Shown piece by piece: positions 25,543-34,799 of a DNA stretch of 64,000 bases (position 1 is the stretch's first letter; every line of letters starts with the position of its first letter). Below the pieces are notes generated by a model. It was given only the letters and a program-made list of their open reading frames with translations, was not told the origin of the DNA and searched no databases. Source of the stretch: Pseudoalteromonas arctica A 37-1-2 (GTDB lineage Bacteria; Pseudomonadota; Gammaproteobacteria; Enterobacterales; Alteromonadaceae); contig NZ_CP011025.1 of assembly GCF_000238395.3 (NCBI RefSeq), positions 1,116,001 to 1,180,000 of the forward strand, read 5' to 3'. The position numbers were made by a program, and so were the translations under genes.

Positions 25543-27951
25543 ATGCGAGTTTTATTATGCATATTTTTATTGAGCTTTACTCAATTATGTTATTCAAAAA
25601 TTAACCCGTCTAAAAGAACCATCGAACTCAGTGTTGAAGCAGAACTGAATAAAAATGCTATTGGTAAATTAACTCTTGCAGTTGACCCAAATGATAATTT
25701 ATCACTCAAATGGAGTGAAATTAAAGTTTCATTCGAACGACTTTTATTTTCAGAAGATTTTGATTCTTTAGAGTCTAAAGTTAATAAGAATGTTATTGAT
25801 ACAAAAGCATTAGAGTCATTTGGATATAATATTTCATTCGATATGAGTGATTTTAGCTTAGAAATATCAGTACCTCTTACACTGACTCGCCCTCAACAGC
25901 TAAGTTTAAAATCTGATTCAAGGAATTTAACAGCATCGGAACCCGCTAAACTAAGTGGATTTGTTAATGCTTATTCAAGTTATTTTTATCAGCAAGATAA
26001 AGGCGAGGACACAACAGATGAGCTCTTAGCTATTCGCTCTGAAATGGTAGTGAGCTGGGAAGACTGGGTTTTAGAAAACGAAGTGGAGTATTTATCTGAA
26101 GTAGCTCCTACTTCATCAAATATTAGTCGCTTAGGTACTCGTATAATACATGACCTACCGCTTAGTGGGTTACGTATATCAGTCGGTGATAATTATAGTT
26201 CAGGTAGTTATTTTCAATCAACAGCACGGGTACTAGGTTTGTCGCTTTCACATGATTTTTCGCTAGTTTCTGACAGACCTATCAGACCCAGTGCTTCTCG
26301 TAGCTTTACCTTAGAGAGTCCATCCTCTGTAGAGGTGTTAGTTGGCGAGCGGATAGTACAAAAACTTAATTTAGCCGCAGGTATATATTCTCTTGATGAT
26401 ATTCCCCTTAATGAAGGAAGCAATAATATTACTTTGAGGATCACTGATATAGCAGGAGTTGTGCGTTTTGTTGATTTTGACGTAACGACAGGTTTAGATC
26501 TTTTTGCTCAAGGGCAACTTGAATATGAGTTTCATTTAGGCGTTCCTTCACGCTTAGGTAGTGAGCTAGATTATGATTACGACGAGCCACTAGCCAGCTT
26601 TTATCTTGATTATGGCATTACACCTAGCTGGACAGCGGGTGCGGCAGTACAGGGTGATGAGTATTCTCAGCAGGTTGGTTTTAAAAATATTTATGCAGCT
26701 AAAATTGGACAGATTGCGTTTGAAAATGCGATAAGTTTCAATGAAAAAACAGGCCATGCTTATCGCATTGTTTATAGTAACTATAGAAATCATAGTGATA
26801 ATAACACTGACATTACGGTGGGTTATGAATACTCATCAAGATATTTTACAGGCCTTGGTTATCGGCCTGATTCTCAATCTAGTTCTCGCTTAAGAGAGCA
26901 TTATATTCAGGCTAATTATAGTTTTTTTTGGGGCGATAATACGCAAACATCTTTTTTTACAAGCTTATCAAGGTCATATGATGAAGCTCAATTTGATAAA
27001 TCAATTGGGGTTAGTCTTTCTGGTGAGATCGATAATAGCCAATGGAGATATAGTTTAGGTGGGCAGTGGGAGGGTCTCGCTGAAGAAAGTCAATGGGATG
27101 TAAGGTTGTCTGTCACTTATAAGTTTTCTAATACTCGACGGGCTAAATTATCTCACCAATCTAGGCGTGACAAAACACGTTTAGAATTCTCTCAAGATAG
27201 TAATCAGCGCTATGTTGGAGCTTTGAACATAAGAGCTGGGCTTGAAAAAAATGATCAAAATGAAGCTATTTTTGATTTAAATACTCAATATAACGCGAAT
27301 CGTTTTGTTATGAACTTTGATCATGGGAGTTTTTACGAGCAATTTAATGAGGACTCAGCTTACCATCAGAGCCGATTAAGCTTGGCGTCAAGTATAGCAT
27401 TTGCAGATAAGAGCTGGGCTGTTGGGAAACCCATATACGATAGCTTCGCTTTAGTAAAACCTCACTCTAGCCTTAAAGGAAAAAAAGTTATATTGGGGCA
27501 ATATGAAGATGAATATAGGGCCGATAATGAAGACTTCGAGACTATTTTATTGAACGATATAAGTTCATACGCCTCAACCAACGTTGCAGTCGATATTGAT
27601 AACTTAGCGCCAGGGTATGATATAGGTTCTGGTATTATTACTCTTTATTCACCTTATCGAACGGGTCATGCAATTACAATAGGGACTGCCGCTAACATAT
27701 CAGTCATTGCAACGCTGTACGATCAACAAAAAAAGCCATTATCGTTACAGGTTGGAACGGCTATTTGTTTAGATAATAGTAGTAAGAAAGAGCATACATT
27801 TTTTACGAATAAAAAAGGACGATTTGCATTAACAGGTTTAACCGCCTGTAATTATGAAATTACACTTAAGAATGCAGAAAAGTCACATTTTACGATTGAA
27901 GTATCCGAAGGTGAACAATTACAGCGCAAAGGAGCTATTTATGTACAATAA
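25543..27951 (+). CDS. Fimbrial outer-membrane usher protein
   Basis: An 802-residue usher. A short signal peptide (MRVLLCIFLLSFTQLCYS) is followed by a reduced N-terminal domain, a 24-strand barrel region with the plug (RPSASRSFTLESPSSVEVLVGERIVQKLNLAAGIYSLDDIPL, quoted only by its ends: RPSASRSFTLESP..AAGIYSLDDIPL; NNITLRITD) and C-terminal Ig-like domains with GRFALTGLTACNYEITL. The plug segment and G-x-Y-x-L-x-D-I-P-L are well conserved in ushers. It forms the secretion pore that takes subunits from the two chaperones and assembles the fibre. Its stop overlaps the tip gene by 11 bp. Overall similarity looks closest to CsuD/archaic ushers. Confidence 0.88.
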   Translation: MRVLLCIFLLSFTQLCYSKINPSKRTIELSVEAELNKNAIGKLTLAVDPNDNLSLKWSEIKVSFERLLFSEDFDSLESKVNKNVIDTKALESFGYNISFDMSDFSLEISVPLTLTRPQQLSLKSDSRNLTASEPAKLSGFVNAYSSYFYQQDKGEDTTDELLAIRSEMVVSWEDWVLENEVEYLSEVAPTSSNISRLGTRIIHDLPLSGLRISVGDNYSSGSYFQSTARVLGLSLSHDFSLVSDRPIRPSASRSFTLESPSSVEVLVGERIVQKLNLAAGIYSLDDIPLNEGSNNITLRITDIAGVVRFVDFDVTTGLDLFAQGQLEYEFHLGVPSRLGSELDYDYDEPLASFYLDYGITPSWTAGAAVQGDEYSQQVGFKNIYAAKIGQIAFENAISFNEKTGHAYRIVYSNYRNHSDNNTDITVGYEYSSRYFTGLGYRPDSQSSSRLREHYIQANYSFFWGDNTQTSFFTSLSRSYDEAQFDKSIGVSLSGEIDNSQWRYSLGGQWEGLAEESQWDVRLSVTYKFSNTRRAKLSHQSRRDKTRLEFSQDSNQRYVGALNIRAGLEKNDQNEAIFDLNTQYNANRFVMNFDHGSFYEQFNEDSAYHQSRLSLASSIAFADKSWAVGKPIYDSFALVKPHSSLKGKKVILGQYEDEYRADNEDFETILLNDISSYASTNVAVDIDNLAPGYDIGSGIITLYSPYRTGHAITIGTAANISVIATLYDQQKKPLSLQVGTAICLDNSSKKEHTFFTNKKGRFALTGLTACNYEITLKNAEKSHFTIEVSEGEQLQRKGAIYVQ

Positions 27952-28792
27952 AAAAGTAAGTTTATTATTGGGTGGTTTAGCACTATTTATTTTTACGCCT
28001 TTAATTCATGCGCAATGTGCTGCTAGGTTCGATAAGGTTGAACATATTTATGATGATTTTGAAAGCTACCATGCCTTACAGCAAGTAGACTCTAAGAAAG
28101 AGTTACGTATAAGCGTTATTAATGATGAGAGTTGTCAATTACAGCTCGTGATTACAAGTGAGAACCAAGCTCAGTTAAAAGGGCAATTTCAAAGTGTTCC
28201 GTACCAAATGCAAAGTATACAGAGTCAGTTAGTTAGCACATCAACTTTAAAGTTGAGCTTTACTAATTCTTCGACGATATTGTCATTACTAATACCATCA
28301 GGAACGCCGATTAAAGCTGGTGTCTATACAGATAGACTCCAAATGAAATTATACGATCAGGGGAGCAAGTTGTTAGATGAACGAGAATATAGCATTCAAG
28401 AAAATATTGTGCCTAGAACAAGTCTTTCTGTACTTGGGTATAATACATTTTCAAATACTATTAATTTGGGAGAGCTAATACCGGGTAAGGAATACACTAT
28501 GTTACCTAGTTTACAAGTTGTTACTAATTCAGATATTCAATTATCTGTAAGTTCAGATAATAATGGTAAATTAATACACAGTCTCTATAGAGATAAATAT
28601 GCAATTAATTACAGTCTAGATCTGGCAGGAAGTTGGCTTGAACTAAATAACGTATCACAACATAAATTCTCATATTCAGGGCAAACCGTTTATTTATTAC
28701 CTTTAAAAATTCAGCTAAATGATTTTGAAAGGCAAGCTGCCGGTGAATATTCTGACATAATAAGGTTTCAAATAAGCCCACTTAACTATTAA
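27941..28792 (+). CDS. Two-domain fimbrial tip/adhesin-like subunit
   Basis: A 283-residue exported protein with signal peptide MYNKKVSLLLGGLALFIFTPLIHA. It appears to consist of two SCPU-like halves: the first closes with IKAGVYTDRLQMKLYD, the second with AAGEYSDIIRFQISP, both having the A-G-x-Y-x-D pattern of the pilins. This two-domain plan and the last position after the usher are those of CsuE-type tip adhesins. AAAGGAGC lies 6 bp before the ATG at 27941; the longer frame upstream is usher coding sequence. It ends tail-to-tail with, and overlaps by 11 bp, the regulator gene. Confidence 0.8.
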   Translation: MYNKKVSLLLGGLALFIFTPLIHAQCAARFDKVEHIYDDFESYHALQQVDSKKELRISVINDESCQLQLVITSENQAQLKGQFQSVPYQMQSIQSQLVSTSTLKLSFTNSSTILSLLIPSGTPIKAGVYTDRLQMKLYDQGSKLLDEREYSIQENIVPRTSLSVLGYNTFSNTINLGELIPGKEYTMLPSLQVVTNSDIQLSVSSDNNGKLIHSLYRDKYAINYSLDLAGSWLELNNVSQHKFSYSGQTVYLLPLKIQLNDFERQAAGEYSDIIRFQISPLNY

Positions 28793-29372
28793 TTCTATTT
28801 AAGTTTTTTTGACACCAAAGTAATGCTTGTTGCTTATTTTTCACAGCAATTTTTTGGTAAACCTTGTGTAGGTGGACGCGAACAGTAGCTTCACTTATAA
28901 ATAAAGTGTCGGCAATTGCACTTGAATGTAAGCCAGAAAATAATAAGTTTAATACTTTCATTTCTTTGCAGGTTAAGTTGTTTGATTGCAGCGTAGTTTG
29001 TTGTTCACTCGCTAGCATTTGCCTCATCCAATCATCGGTTACTGCACGAGGGAACCATAACTTTCCTTGTTCAATGGCTTCTAATCCTTGTTGAAGTAGT
29101 ACTTCGTCAGTGCCTTCGTAAAACAATCCTTTTAAATTTGGCCACTCTTTTAATGCTAGTACATCGCAGTCTTTTGGGACATCAAAAATTACCAGTCCTT
29201 GGTGACCATTTTTTAGCATGAATTGATTAATAAGTTCATAATTGGTAATGACGTTTAAAGCTTGATAATTAACAAGTAAAACGTTGAAGTCAGCTGCAAC
29301 ACAAAAAAGTGAAGTGTAATTTGGATTTGTGAAGCATTTGAGGCTTTTATCAGCTGTGTTTTCAATATTCAT
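28782..29372 (-). CDS. CsgD/VpsT-like LuxR-family transcription regulator
   Basis: A 196-residue regulator. The N-terminal receiver-like domain (1-115) lacks the normal phosphoacceptor pocket, as in CsgD and VpsT. The C-terminal LuxR helix-turn-helix is clear (LTCKEMKVLNLLFSGLHSSAIADTLFISEATVRVHLHKVYQK, of which key parts are LTCKEMKVL and ATVRVHLHKVYQKI). Residues 106-109 read W-F-P-R, close to the W-[FLM]-[TS]-R motif through which VpsT binds cyclic di-GMP. Such regulators control matrix and fimbriae. Its convergent position to the chaperone-usher operon suggests it governs that operon; this is inference. Confidence 0.85.
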   Translation of the reverse strand: MNIENTADKSLKCFTNPNYTSLFCVAADFNVLLVNYQALNVITNYELINQFMLKNGHQGLVIFDVPKDCDVLALKEWPNLKGLFYEGTDEVLLQQGLEAIEQGKLWFPRAVTDDWMRQMLASEQQTTLQSNNLTCKEMKVLNLLFSGLHSSAIADTLFISEATVRVHLHKVYQKIAVKNKQQALLWCQKNLNRINS

Positions 29373-29771
29373 AATATTCTATCCATAGACTACATTTTAG
29401 TACTATATTCTTATTTTTGGTTAAATTCAATGATAGGCTAATTCATTTATGTTCTTTTATTGTTCTTTTTTTGTTTTTGGAAAGCGAGTGGCCAAGATGG
29501 TTGTCTATTTATATCGCTAAATTAAATTTTTTGTTTTTTTTATTATAATACAATGGGTTAATGTGATTCAATGTCTTTAATTGAAGTGAAAACTTTAAAT
29601 TCACCTGTTGCTTCATGCGTTTATTCAAATAATTTATACATTTCTTCACAATTCTGTCATATAATACCCATCCAGAGGAAAGATGCATTACGCATCTTTT
29701 TTTATGCCTGAAATTTATACTTTTAAGTATAAATGCATAACTAAATCACACGGTATCCTTTGGAGAATATT
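29373..29771. other. Leader region of the TonB receptor gene
   Basis: About 400 bp with long T tracts (29455-29545), probably containing the divergent promoters of the regulator and receptor. It includes a terminator-like hairpin at 29679-29705 some 70 bp before the receptor start. No open frame of interest. Confidence 0.5.
29679..29705 (+). terminator. Terminator-like hairpin in the leader of the TonB receptor gene
   Basis: AAAGATGC/GCATCTTT stem with a 5-nt loop and a run of seven or more T. No plus-strand gene ends upstream, so it either ends a short untranslated RNA or attenuates the receptor gene. Confidence 0.6.
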
Positions 29772-31994
29772 TTGAAATTACGTAAACTCTCACAGTTAAG
29801 TCTAGCAATTTTTGCTGCACTCACTACCTCTGTAAACGCCGAAGAAACTAAAACAACAGCTAAACAAGACGCATTTGAAAAGATAGAAATCACAGCCCGT
29901 AAACGTACAGAGAGCTTGTTTGAATCTCCAACCGCTATCACTTCAATTGGCGCTAACCTAATTGATAAAGCCAATATGAGTAATCTTGAAGATATTGGTA
30001 AATATGTTCCAAATTTAAATATTACCCGCTATGGCGTGGGCAATTCTGCGCATGCGTCTGTATTTATCCGTGGTATAGGTTTGCAAGATCACATAATAAC
30101 TACCGATCCGGGTGTGGGTGTGTATCTTGATGGTGTGTACTTAGGTCGTCAAATGGGTTCTAACTTATCATTACCTAATGTTGAGCGTGTTGAAGTACTT
30201 CGCGGCCCTCAAGGTACTTTATATGGCCGTAATACATTAGGTGGCGCTGTAAATGTAATTACAAAGCAACCTGGTGATGAAGGTATTGTTACTACTACAG
30301 CTAAGCTGGGAAGTCGTGGACGTATTGCCGGTGATGTTTATTTTAATAACTCACTAACAGATGATGTAAGTATGTCTGCAAGTGCATCGTACAAAACGCG
30401 TGATGGTGTGGGCGAAGCTGTTAATTTAGCAAACCCAGAAAAAGAAATTGGTGAAGAAGAAGAATTTAGCGGCCGTGTTGCGCTCAAATGGCAAGCAAAT
30501 ACCGACTTAGCATTCACTTTTTCTTTAGATGGGGTTGATAACGAGTCAGGCCAATCGCCTTATACAATTGAATTGACAGACCCACTAGACTCAAATAATC
30601 TTAATAATGGCGACTTCCCATTATTGACTCAAGATTTAATTCCATCAGACCCTGATGATTTAGGCACAACTGTTGCAGGTATTGAATCTACCTCTTACTC
30701 AGGTTGGGGTACATCGTTTTCAGCCGATTGGGCAATTAACGATACTTATACTACTAAGTTTATCTCAAGCTTCCGTACATCTGAGTATGAAGGTGGCCTA
30801 GATGATGATGCATCACCTTTAAACTTGTCTGAGTTTCCAGAGGAGGGCGGTGCTGATCAATACTCATTTGAAGTTCAGCTAAATGCAACATTCGATAATA
30901 TGGACTTTGTATCTGGTCTTTACTTTTTTAATGAAGATGGCTTTACACGTTCAGGCCCATTTGTATTCAGCCCATTTAATACACCTAATGGCTTGTTGAA
31001 TGATGGTGTAACAGAATCAGTTGGCGGTTACGGCGAATTTGAAATTAACCAAGAAACTAATTCGTATGCAGCATATATAAATGCCAGCTACGATTTAACT
31101 GACGATTTAACGGTTGGTGGTGGCCTTCGTTATTCAAAAGACAAAAAAGATGCAAATGCTATATTCCCATCATTTCCAACTCGTAAGTATGTAAGCGCCG
31201 ACTTTGATGCTGTTACTTGGGATGTAAATGCCTCTTACCAGCTTAGCAATAATATGAATGTGTATGGCCAGATTCAAAAAGGCTATCAAACAGGTGGTTT
31301 TCCGCCGCGTCCATTTAGTGGGCCAGACCAATTTGTATCGTTTGACGAAACAAAAGCGATTAACTACGAAATGGGCTTAAAAGGCCAAGTACACGAAAAT
31401 GTATCTATGATGCTTGCGGTATTTGTGACTGATTACACCGATTTAGCATTACCGTTTTCAGATCCAACAGCGGGTGGTGGCTTTGTAACAACTGTAGAAA
31501 ATGCGGGTCAATCTAAAGCGCAAGGTATTGAGCTTGAAACAACTGTTGCTATTACCGATGACTTTACTATTCGTAGTGCAGTTGGTTATTTAGATTCTGA
31601 AATAACAGAAGTGGCTGAGGGCGTACAAGGTATAGGTAAAGGTGATTCACCAGCACTGACGCCACGCTGGACTGTCATGGTTGCACCTTCTTACTTTATG
31701 GATTTAGAGAGTGGCGCAACACTTGCGTTCAATGCTAATTATTCGTATCGCAGTGAAATGCAAGGTCAATCAGTTTACAACCAAAGTGAGACTATTGATT
31801 CTCGTGAACTAGTTGGTTTTAATATTTCGTACACTAATCCATATGGCGATATGGAAGTTACACTGTATGGTGAAAACGTTCTAAACGAAGTTTACGATGT
31901 TGGTCGCCTACAACAATCAGGTTTTGTTGGTGTAATGCGTAGTAATGACCGCAGTGAATTTGGTTTGAAATTCAAAAAAGATTTTGAGCTATAA
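29772..31994 (+). CDS. TonB-dependent outer-membrane receptor
   Basis: A 740-residue receptor importing an unknown ligand with TonB/ExbBD energy. The signal peptide ends around TTSVNA. The TonB box region is FEKIEITARKR. The plug domain (about 45-165) has GVGVYLDGVYLGRQMG and VERVEVLRGPQGTLYGRNTLGGAVNVITK. The barrel ends with SEFGLKFKKDFEL. Both candidate starts are TTG; the one at 29772 has GGAG 6 bp upstream and gives MKLRKLSQLSLAIFAALTTS, so I choose it over 29760. The type resembles receptors for carbohydrates or other organics in Alteromonadales. It is monocistronic, with a hairpin-containing leader and a strong terminator. Confidence 0.92.
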   Translation: MKLRKLSQLSLAIFAALTTSVNAEETKTTAKQDAFEKIEITARKRTESLFESPTAITSIGANLIDKANMSNLEDIGKYVPNLNITRYGVGNSAHASVFIRGIGLQDHIITTDPGVGVYLDGVYLGRQMGSNLSLPNVERVEVLRGPQGTLYGRNTLGGAVNVITKQPGDEGIVTTTAKLGSRGRIAGDVYFNNSLTDDVSMSASASYKTRDGVGEAVNLANPEKEIGEEEEFSGRVALKWQANTDLAFTFSLDGVDNESGQSPYTIELTDPLDSNNLNNGDFPLLTQDLIPSDPDDLGTTVAGIESTSYSGWGTSFSADWAINDTYTTKFISSFRTSEYEGGLDDDASPLNLSEFPEEGGADQYSFEVQLNATFDNMDFVSGLYFFNEDGFTRSGPFVFSPFNTPNGLLNDGVTESVGGYGEFEINQETNSYAAYINASYDLTDDLTVGGGLRYSKDKKDANAIFPSFPTRKYVSADFDAVTWDVNASYQLSNNMNVYGQIQKGYQTGGFPPRPFSGPDQFVSFDETKAINYEMGLKGQVHENVSMMLAVFVTDYTDLALPFSDPTAGGGFVTTVENAGQSKAQGIELETTVAITDDFTIRSAVGYLDSEITEVAEGVQGIGKGDSPALTPRWTVMVAPSYFMDLESGATLAFNANYSYRSEMQGQSVYNQSETIDSRELVGFNISYTNPYGDMEVTLYGENVLNEVYDVGRLQQSGFVGVMRSNDRSEFGLKFKKDFEL

Positions 31995-32045
31995 ACTAAA
32001 ATCAAGTAAATAAAATTCAATGTAATTGACGTTTATTTTTCATAA

Positions 32046-32080
32046 TAAAGGCCGAATCATGCTGTGATTCGGCCTTTATA
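32046..32080 (+). terminator. Terminator after the TonB receptor gene
   Basis: A 14-bp perfect stem TAAAGGCCGAATCA/TGATTCGGCCTTTA (32046-32059 with 32065-32078). Confidence 0.8.
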
Positions 32081-32259
32081 TATTCAATAGTAAAATTATT
32101 ATCCACATAATTTAAATCCCTAATTTAAATTGCTGATTTAAAACAATCAACATAACCACTTTTAAGTATTTGTATCAGCTAAAATGCGCCTTTTTAGTTT
32201 GTGTAAAGGCTTGGTTGTTCGTTACAATGGCGCCACTTAATTGCCAAACGGACTCAGTG

Positions 32260-33381
32260 ATGAAAATTCTTGCCGATCAAAATATGCCTTTAGTTGAGCA
32301 GTACTTTGCAGACTTTGGTGAGGTTGAGCGTTTTGATGGTCGTAAATTAACGCCTGAACAATTAATAAATGTAGATGTACTCCTTACTCGTTCAGTGACT
32401 AATGTTAATCATGAACTATTGGCACAAGCTAACAAGCTGAGCTTTGTGGGCACTGCCACAATTGGCATTGACCATATTGATACGCAATTACTACATGATA
32501 GAAATATTGCTTTTACCAGTGCTCCTGGTTGTAATGCAGTTGCTGTAGCTGAATATGTAATTAGTAGTTTATTTGCATTAAGCCAAGAAAATGCGCGCCC
32601 ATTGTGTGGTCAAACAATTGGTATTGTAGGAATGGGTAACATTGGCACGTGTTTGTCGCAAAAATTAAAAGCATTAAATGTCGACTTACTGTTATGCGAT
32701 CCAATTAAGCACGAACAGGGCTTACTACAAGAGCATGTAGCGCTTGATGAGTTATTAGCGCAATCAGATGTTGTTACTTTTCATGTTCCACTTATTAAAA
32801 GTGGCGAGCACAAAACGCTGCACATGATGAATAAAGAGCGATTACAAGCACTTAAGCCAGGAACCACGCTAATTAATGCAAGCCGAGGCGACGTAATTGA
32901 TAATCAAGCATTGCTTGAGGTAATGGAAGCTGGGGCTGATTTAGATATAGTACTTGATGTATGGGAAAAAGAGCCCAATATTCTAACTGAATTACTAGAG
33001 CATGTGCGTTATGCCAGTGTGCATATCGCAGGGCATACACTTGAGGGGAAAGCACGAGGTACACAAATGTTGTATCAAAAATTGTGTGACCTAAAAGGTG
33101 TAGAGGTGAGTAAATCGTTGGATGATTTTTTACCAATACCTGCTATTACACATGCAACTGTTACGCAAAGCCTTAGCGAGCAAGATATTGCCCGTTTGGT
33201 GCATTTAATTTATGACGTACGCCGCGATGACGGAATTTTACTTCGTCATTTAGAAGGTGAGGGCTTTGATAGTTTACGTAAAAACTATCCGGTAAGGCGA
33301 GAATTTAGCACCTTATTCCTACAAGGTGATAGCCCACAACTAGCAGCACTTAGTCAACTTGGCTTTAGCATAGCTAAATAA
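32260..33381 (+). CDS. pdxB: 4-phosphoerythronate dehydrogenase
   Basis: A 373-residue D-2-hydroxyacid dehydrogenase of the pyridoxal phosphate pathway (oxidises 4-phosphoerythronate). The start MKILADQNMPLVEQYFADFGEV is diagnostic. The Rossmann motif is IGIVGMGNIGTCL, with the catalytic Arg in NASRGDVIDN, Glu in EKEPNI and His in AGHTLEGKARGTQML. The C-terminal DUF3410-type dimerisation region ends the chain (REFSTLFLQG). The longer frame upstream of 32260 has no ribosome site and is not family-like. The neighbours asd and truA/accD follow in the order known for gammaproteobacteria. Confidence 0.95.
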   Translation: MKILADQNMPLVEQYFADFGEVERFDGRKLTPEQLINVDVLLTRSVTNVNHELLAQANKLSFVGTATIGIDHIDTQLLHDRNIAFTSAPGCNAVAVAEYVISSLFALSQENARPLCGQTIGIVGMGNIGTCLSQKLKALNVDLLLCDPIKHEQGLLQEHVALDELLAQSDVVTFHVPLIKSGEHKTLHMMNKERLQALKPGTTLINASRGDVIDNQALLEVMEAGADLDIVLDVWEKEPNILTELLEHVRYASVHIAGHTLEGKARGTQMLYQKLCDLKGVEVSKSLDDFLPIPAITHATVTQSLSEQDIARLVHLIYDVRRDDGILLRHLEGEGFDSLRKNYPVRREFSTLFLQGDSPQLAALSQLGFSIAK

Positions 33382-33429
33382 TTATTTAACTAACGATGTT
33401 GTTTTAATGTCGTTTATAGAGGAAGAAAT

Positions 33430-34446
33430 ATGTCGCAAAAATATAACGTTGCCGTACTTGGCGCTACTGGTTTAGTAGGCCGTCAAATCATTGAAACGCT
33501 AGCAGATCGTAAGTTTCCTGTAGATCAGCTTTTTTTACTTGCGAGCAGCCGCAGCGCAGGTGAAGACATAAAGTTTCGTGGTGAGACCATTGAAGTACTT
33601 GACGTTGAAGGCTTTGATTTTAGCCAAGCGCATATAGGTTTGTTTTCTGCTGGTGGTAGTGTATCTGAAAAATATGCTCCTATTGCTGCTGATGCCGGCT
33701 GTATTGTAATCGATAATACATCGCACTTTAGAAATGATTTTGAAATCCCACTAGTGGTGCCAGAAGTTAATGCTTCAAGCCTAGCTGATTTTAGGAATCG
33801 TAATATTATTGCTAACCCTAACTGTTCAACTATTCAGATGATGTTAGCACTTAAACCAATTTATGATGCTTACGGAATAGACCGTATTAACGTATCTACT
33901 TACCAAGCTGTATCGGGCGCAGGTAAAGAAGCGGTTGATGAACTTGCAAAGCAAACAGCTAACTTGATGAATGCACGCCCTATGGATAATAAAGTATTTC
34001 CAAAGCAAATTGCATTTAACGTTATTCCTCAAATTGATAGCTTTGAGGATAATGGCTATACACGCGAAGAAATGAAAATGGTAAATGAAACTCATAAAAT
34101 TTTGGGTGATACCACTATTGCAGTAAATCCTACCTGTGTACGTGTTCCCGTGTTTTTTGGTCACTCAGAATCAATTAATATTGAAACGCGCATGCCTTAT
34201 GACTTTGAACACGTTAAGCAACTTTTAAAAGACGCGCCTGGTGTCGAGCTAATTGATGATGAAGGTGATTACCCTACAGCAGTGTCTGACGCTAGTGGTA
34301 ACGATACTGTTTATATAGGCCGATTACGTGCTGATATTTCTCATCCTCATGGATTAAACATGTGGGTTGTAAGTGATAACACTCGCAAAGGTGCTGCAAC
34401 TAACAGTATTCAAATTGCAGAAGAGCTTATTGCTAATTACATGTAA
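33430..34446 (+). CDS. asd: Aspartate-semialdehyde dehydrogenase
   Basis: A 338-residue NADPH-dependent enzyme forming aspartate semialdehyde for lysine, threonine, methionine and diaminopimelate synthesis. Motifs: GATGLVGRQIIETL (NADP binding), catalytic Cys in IIANPNCSTIQMM, SGAGKEAV and the His in NETHKILG region (MVNETHKIL). The C-terminal GNDTVYIGRLRAD matches the family. AGAGGAAG lies 6 bp upstream of the ATG. It is separated from pdxB by 48 bp and followed by a terminator. Confidence 0.96.
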   Translation: MSQKYNVAVLGATGLVGRQIIETLADRKFPVDQLFLLASSRSAGEDIKFRGETIEVLDVEGFDFSQAHIGLFSAGGSVSEKYAPIAADAGCIVIDNTSHFRNDFEIPLVVPEVNASSLADFRNRNIIANPNCSTIQMMLALKPIYDAYGIDRINVSTYQAVSGAGKEAVDELAKQTANLMNARPMDNKVFPKQIAFNVIPQIDSFEDNGYTREEMKMVNETHKILGDTTIAVNPTCVRVPVFFGHSESINIETRMPYDFEHVKQLLKDAPGVELIDDEGDYPTAVSDASGNDTVYIGRLRADISHPHGLNMWVVSDNTRKGAATNSIQIAEELIANYM

Positions 34447-34799
34447 TAGTTAATAGCGCTGAACACACTTTCGAAGCGGTAAACATTATTTGTTTGCCGC
34501 TTTTTGTTTATGAGCTTGTCAGTTTTTTGCCGTTTATTTTTAAAAGTATAAAAACTGATTGATAACACTCAATAAATTAATATTTATAAAGATGTTTTAA
34601 GGCATTTATTTTCAAGGTGTTGCGATGGATATTAAGCCTTAACTGGTTTATAGTTTGTAATTGGAATAGAGCTTGCAATAAAAATAGATTGTAATAATAA
34701 ATGCGAGTCAGTCATTTGGCTGATAACAGCAATAATCAACAATATTTATGCACTTAAGCTTTAAGTGTTTTGTTAATATTTAAATATTAAAGGATCAGC
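34447..34799. other. Intergenic region asd-fimV
   Basis: About 350 bp. It has the asd terminator at 34476-34505, then AT-rich DNA with a short hairpin CACTTAA-GCT-TTAAGTG at 34751-34767 followed by T4, roughly 30 bp before the fimV start. A possible attenuator or processing site; nothing else seen. Confidence 0.45.
34476..34505 (+). terminator. Terminator after asd
   Basis: Stem GCGGTAAACA/TGTTTGCCGC (one T-G pair) followed by T5. Confidence 0.85.

Noticed and set aside
29373..29771. A riboswitch (for example cobalamin) in the TonB receptor leader
   Set aside because: I could not find conserved riboswitch core sequences; only one terminator-like hairpin is visible.
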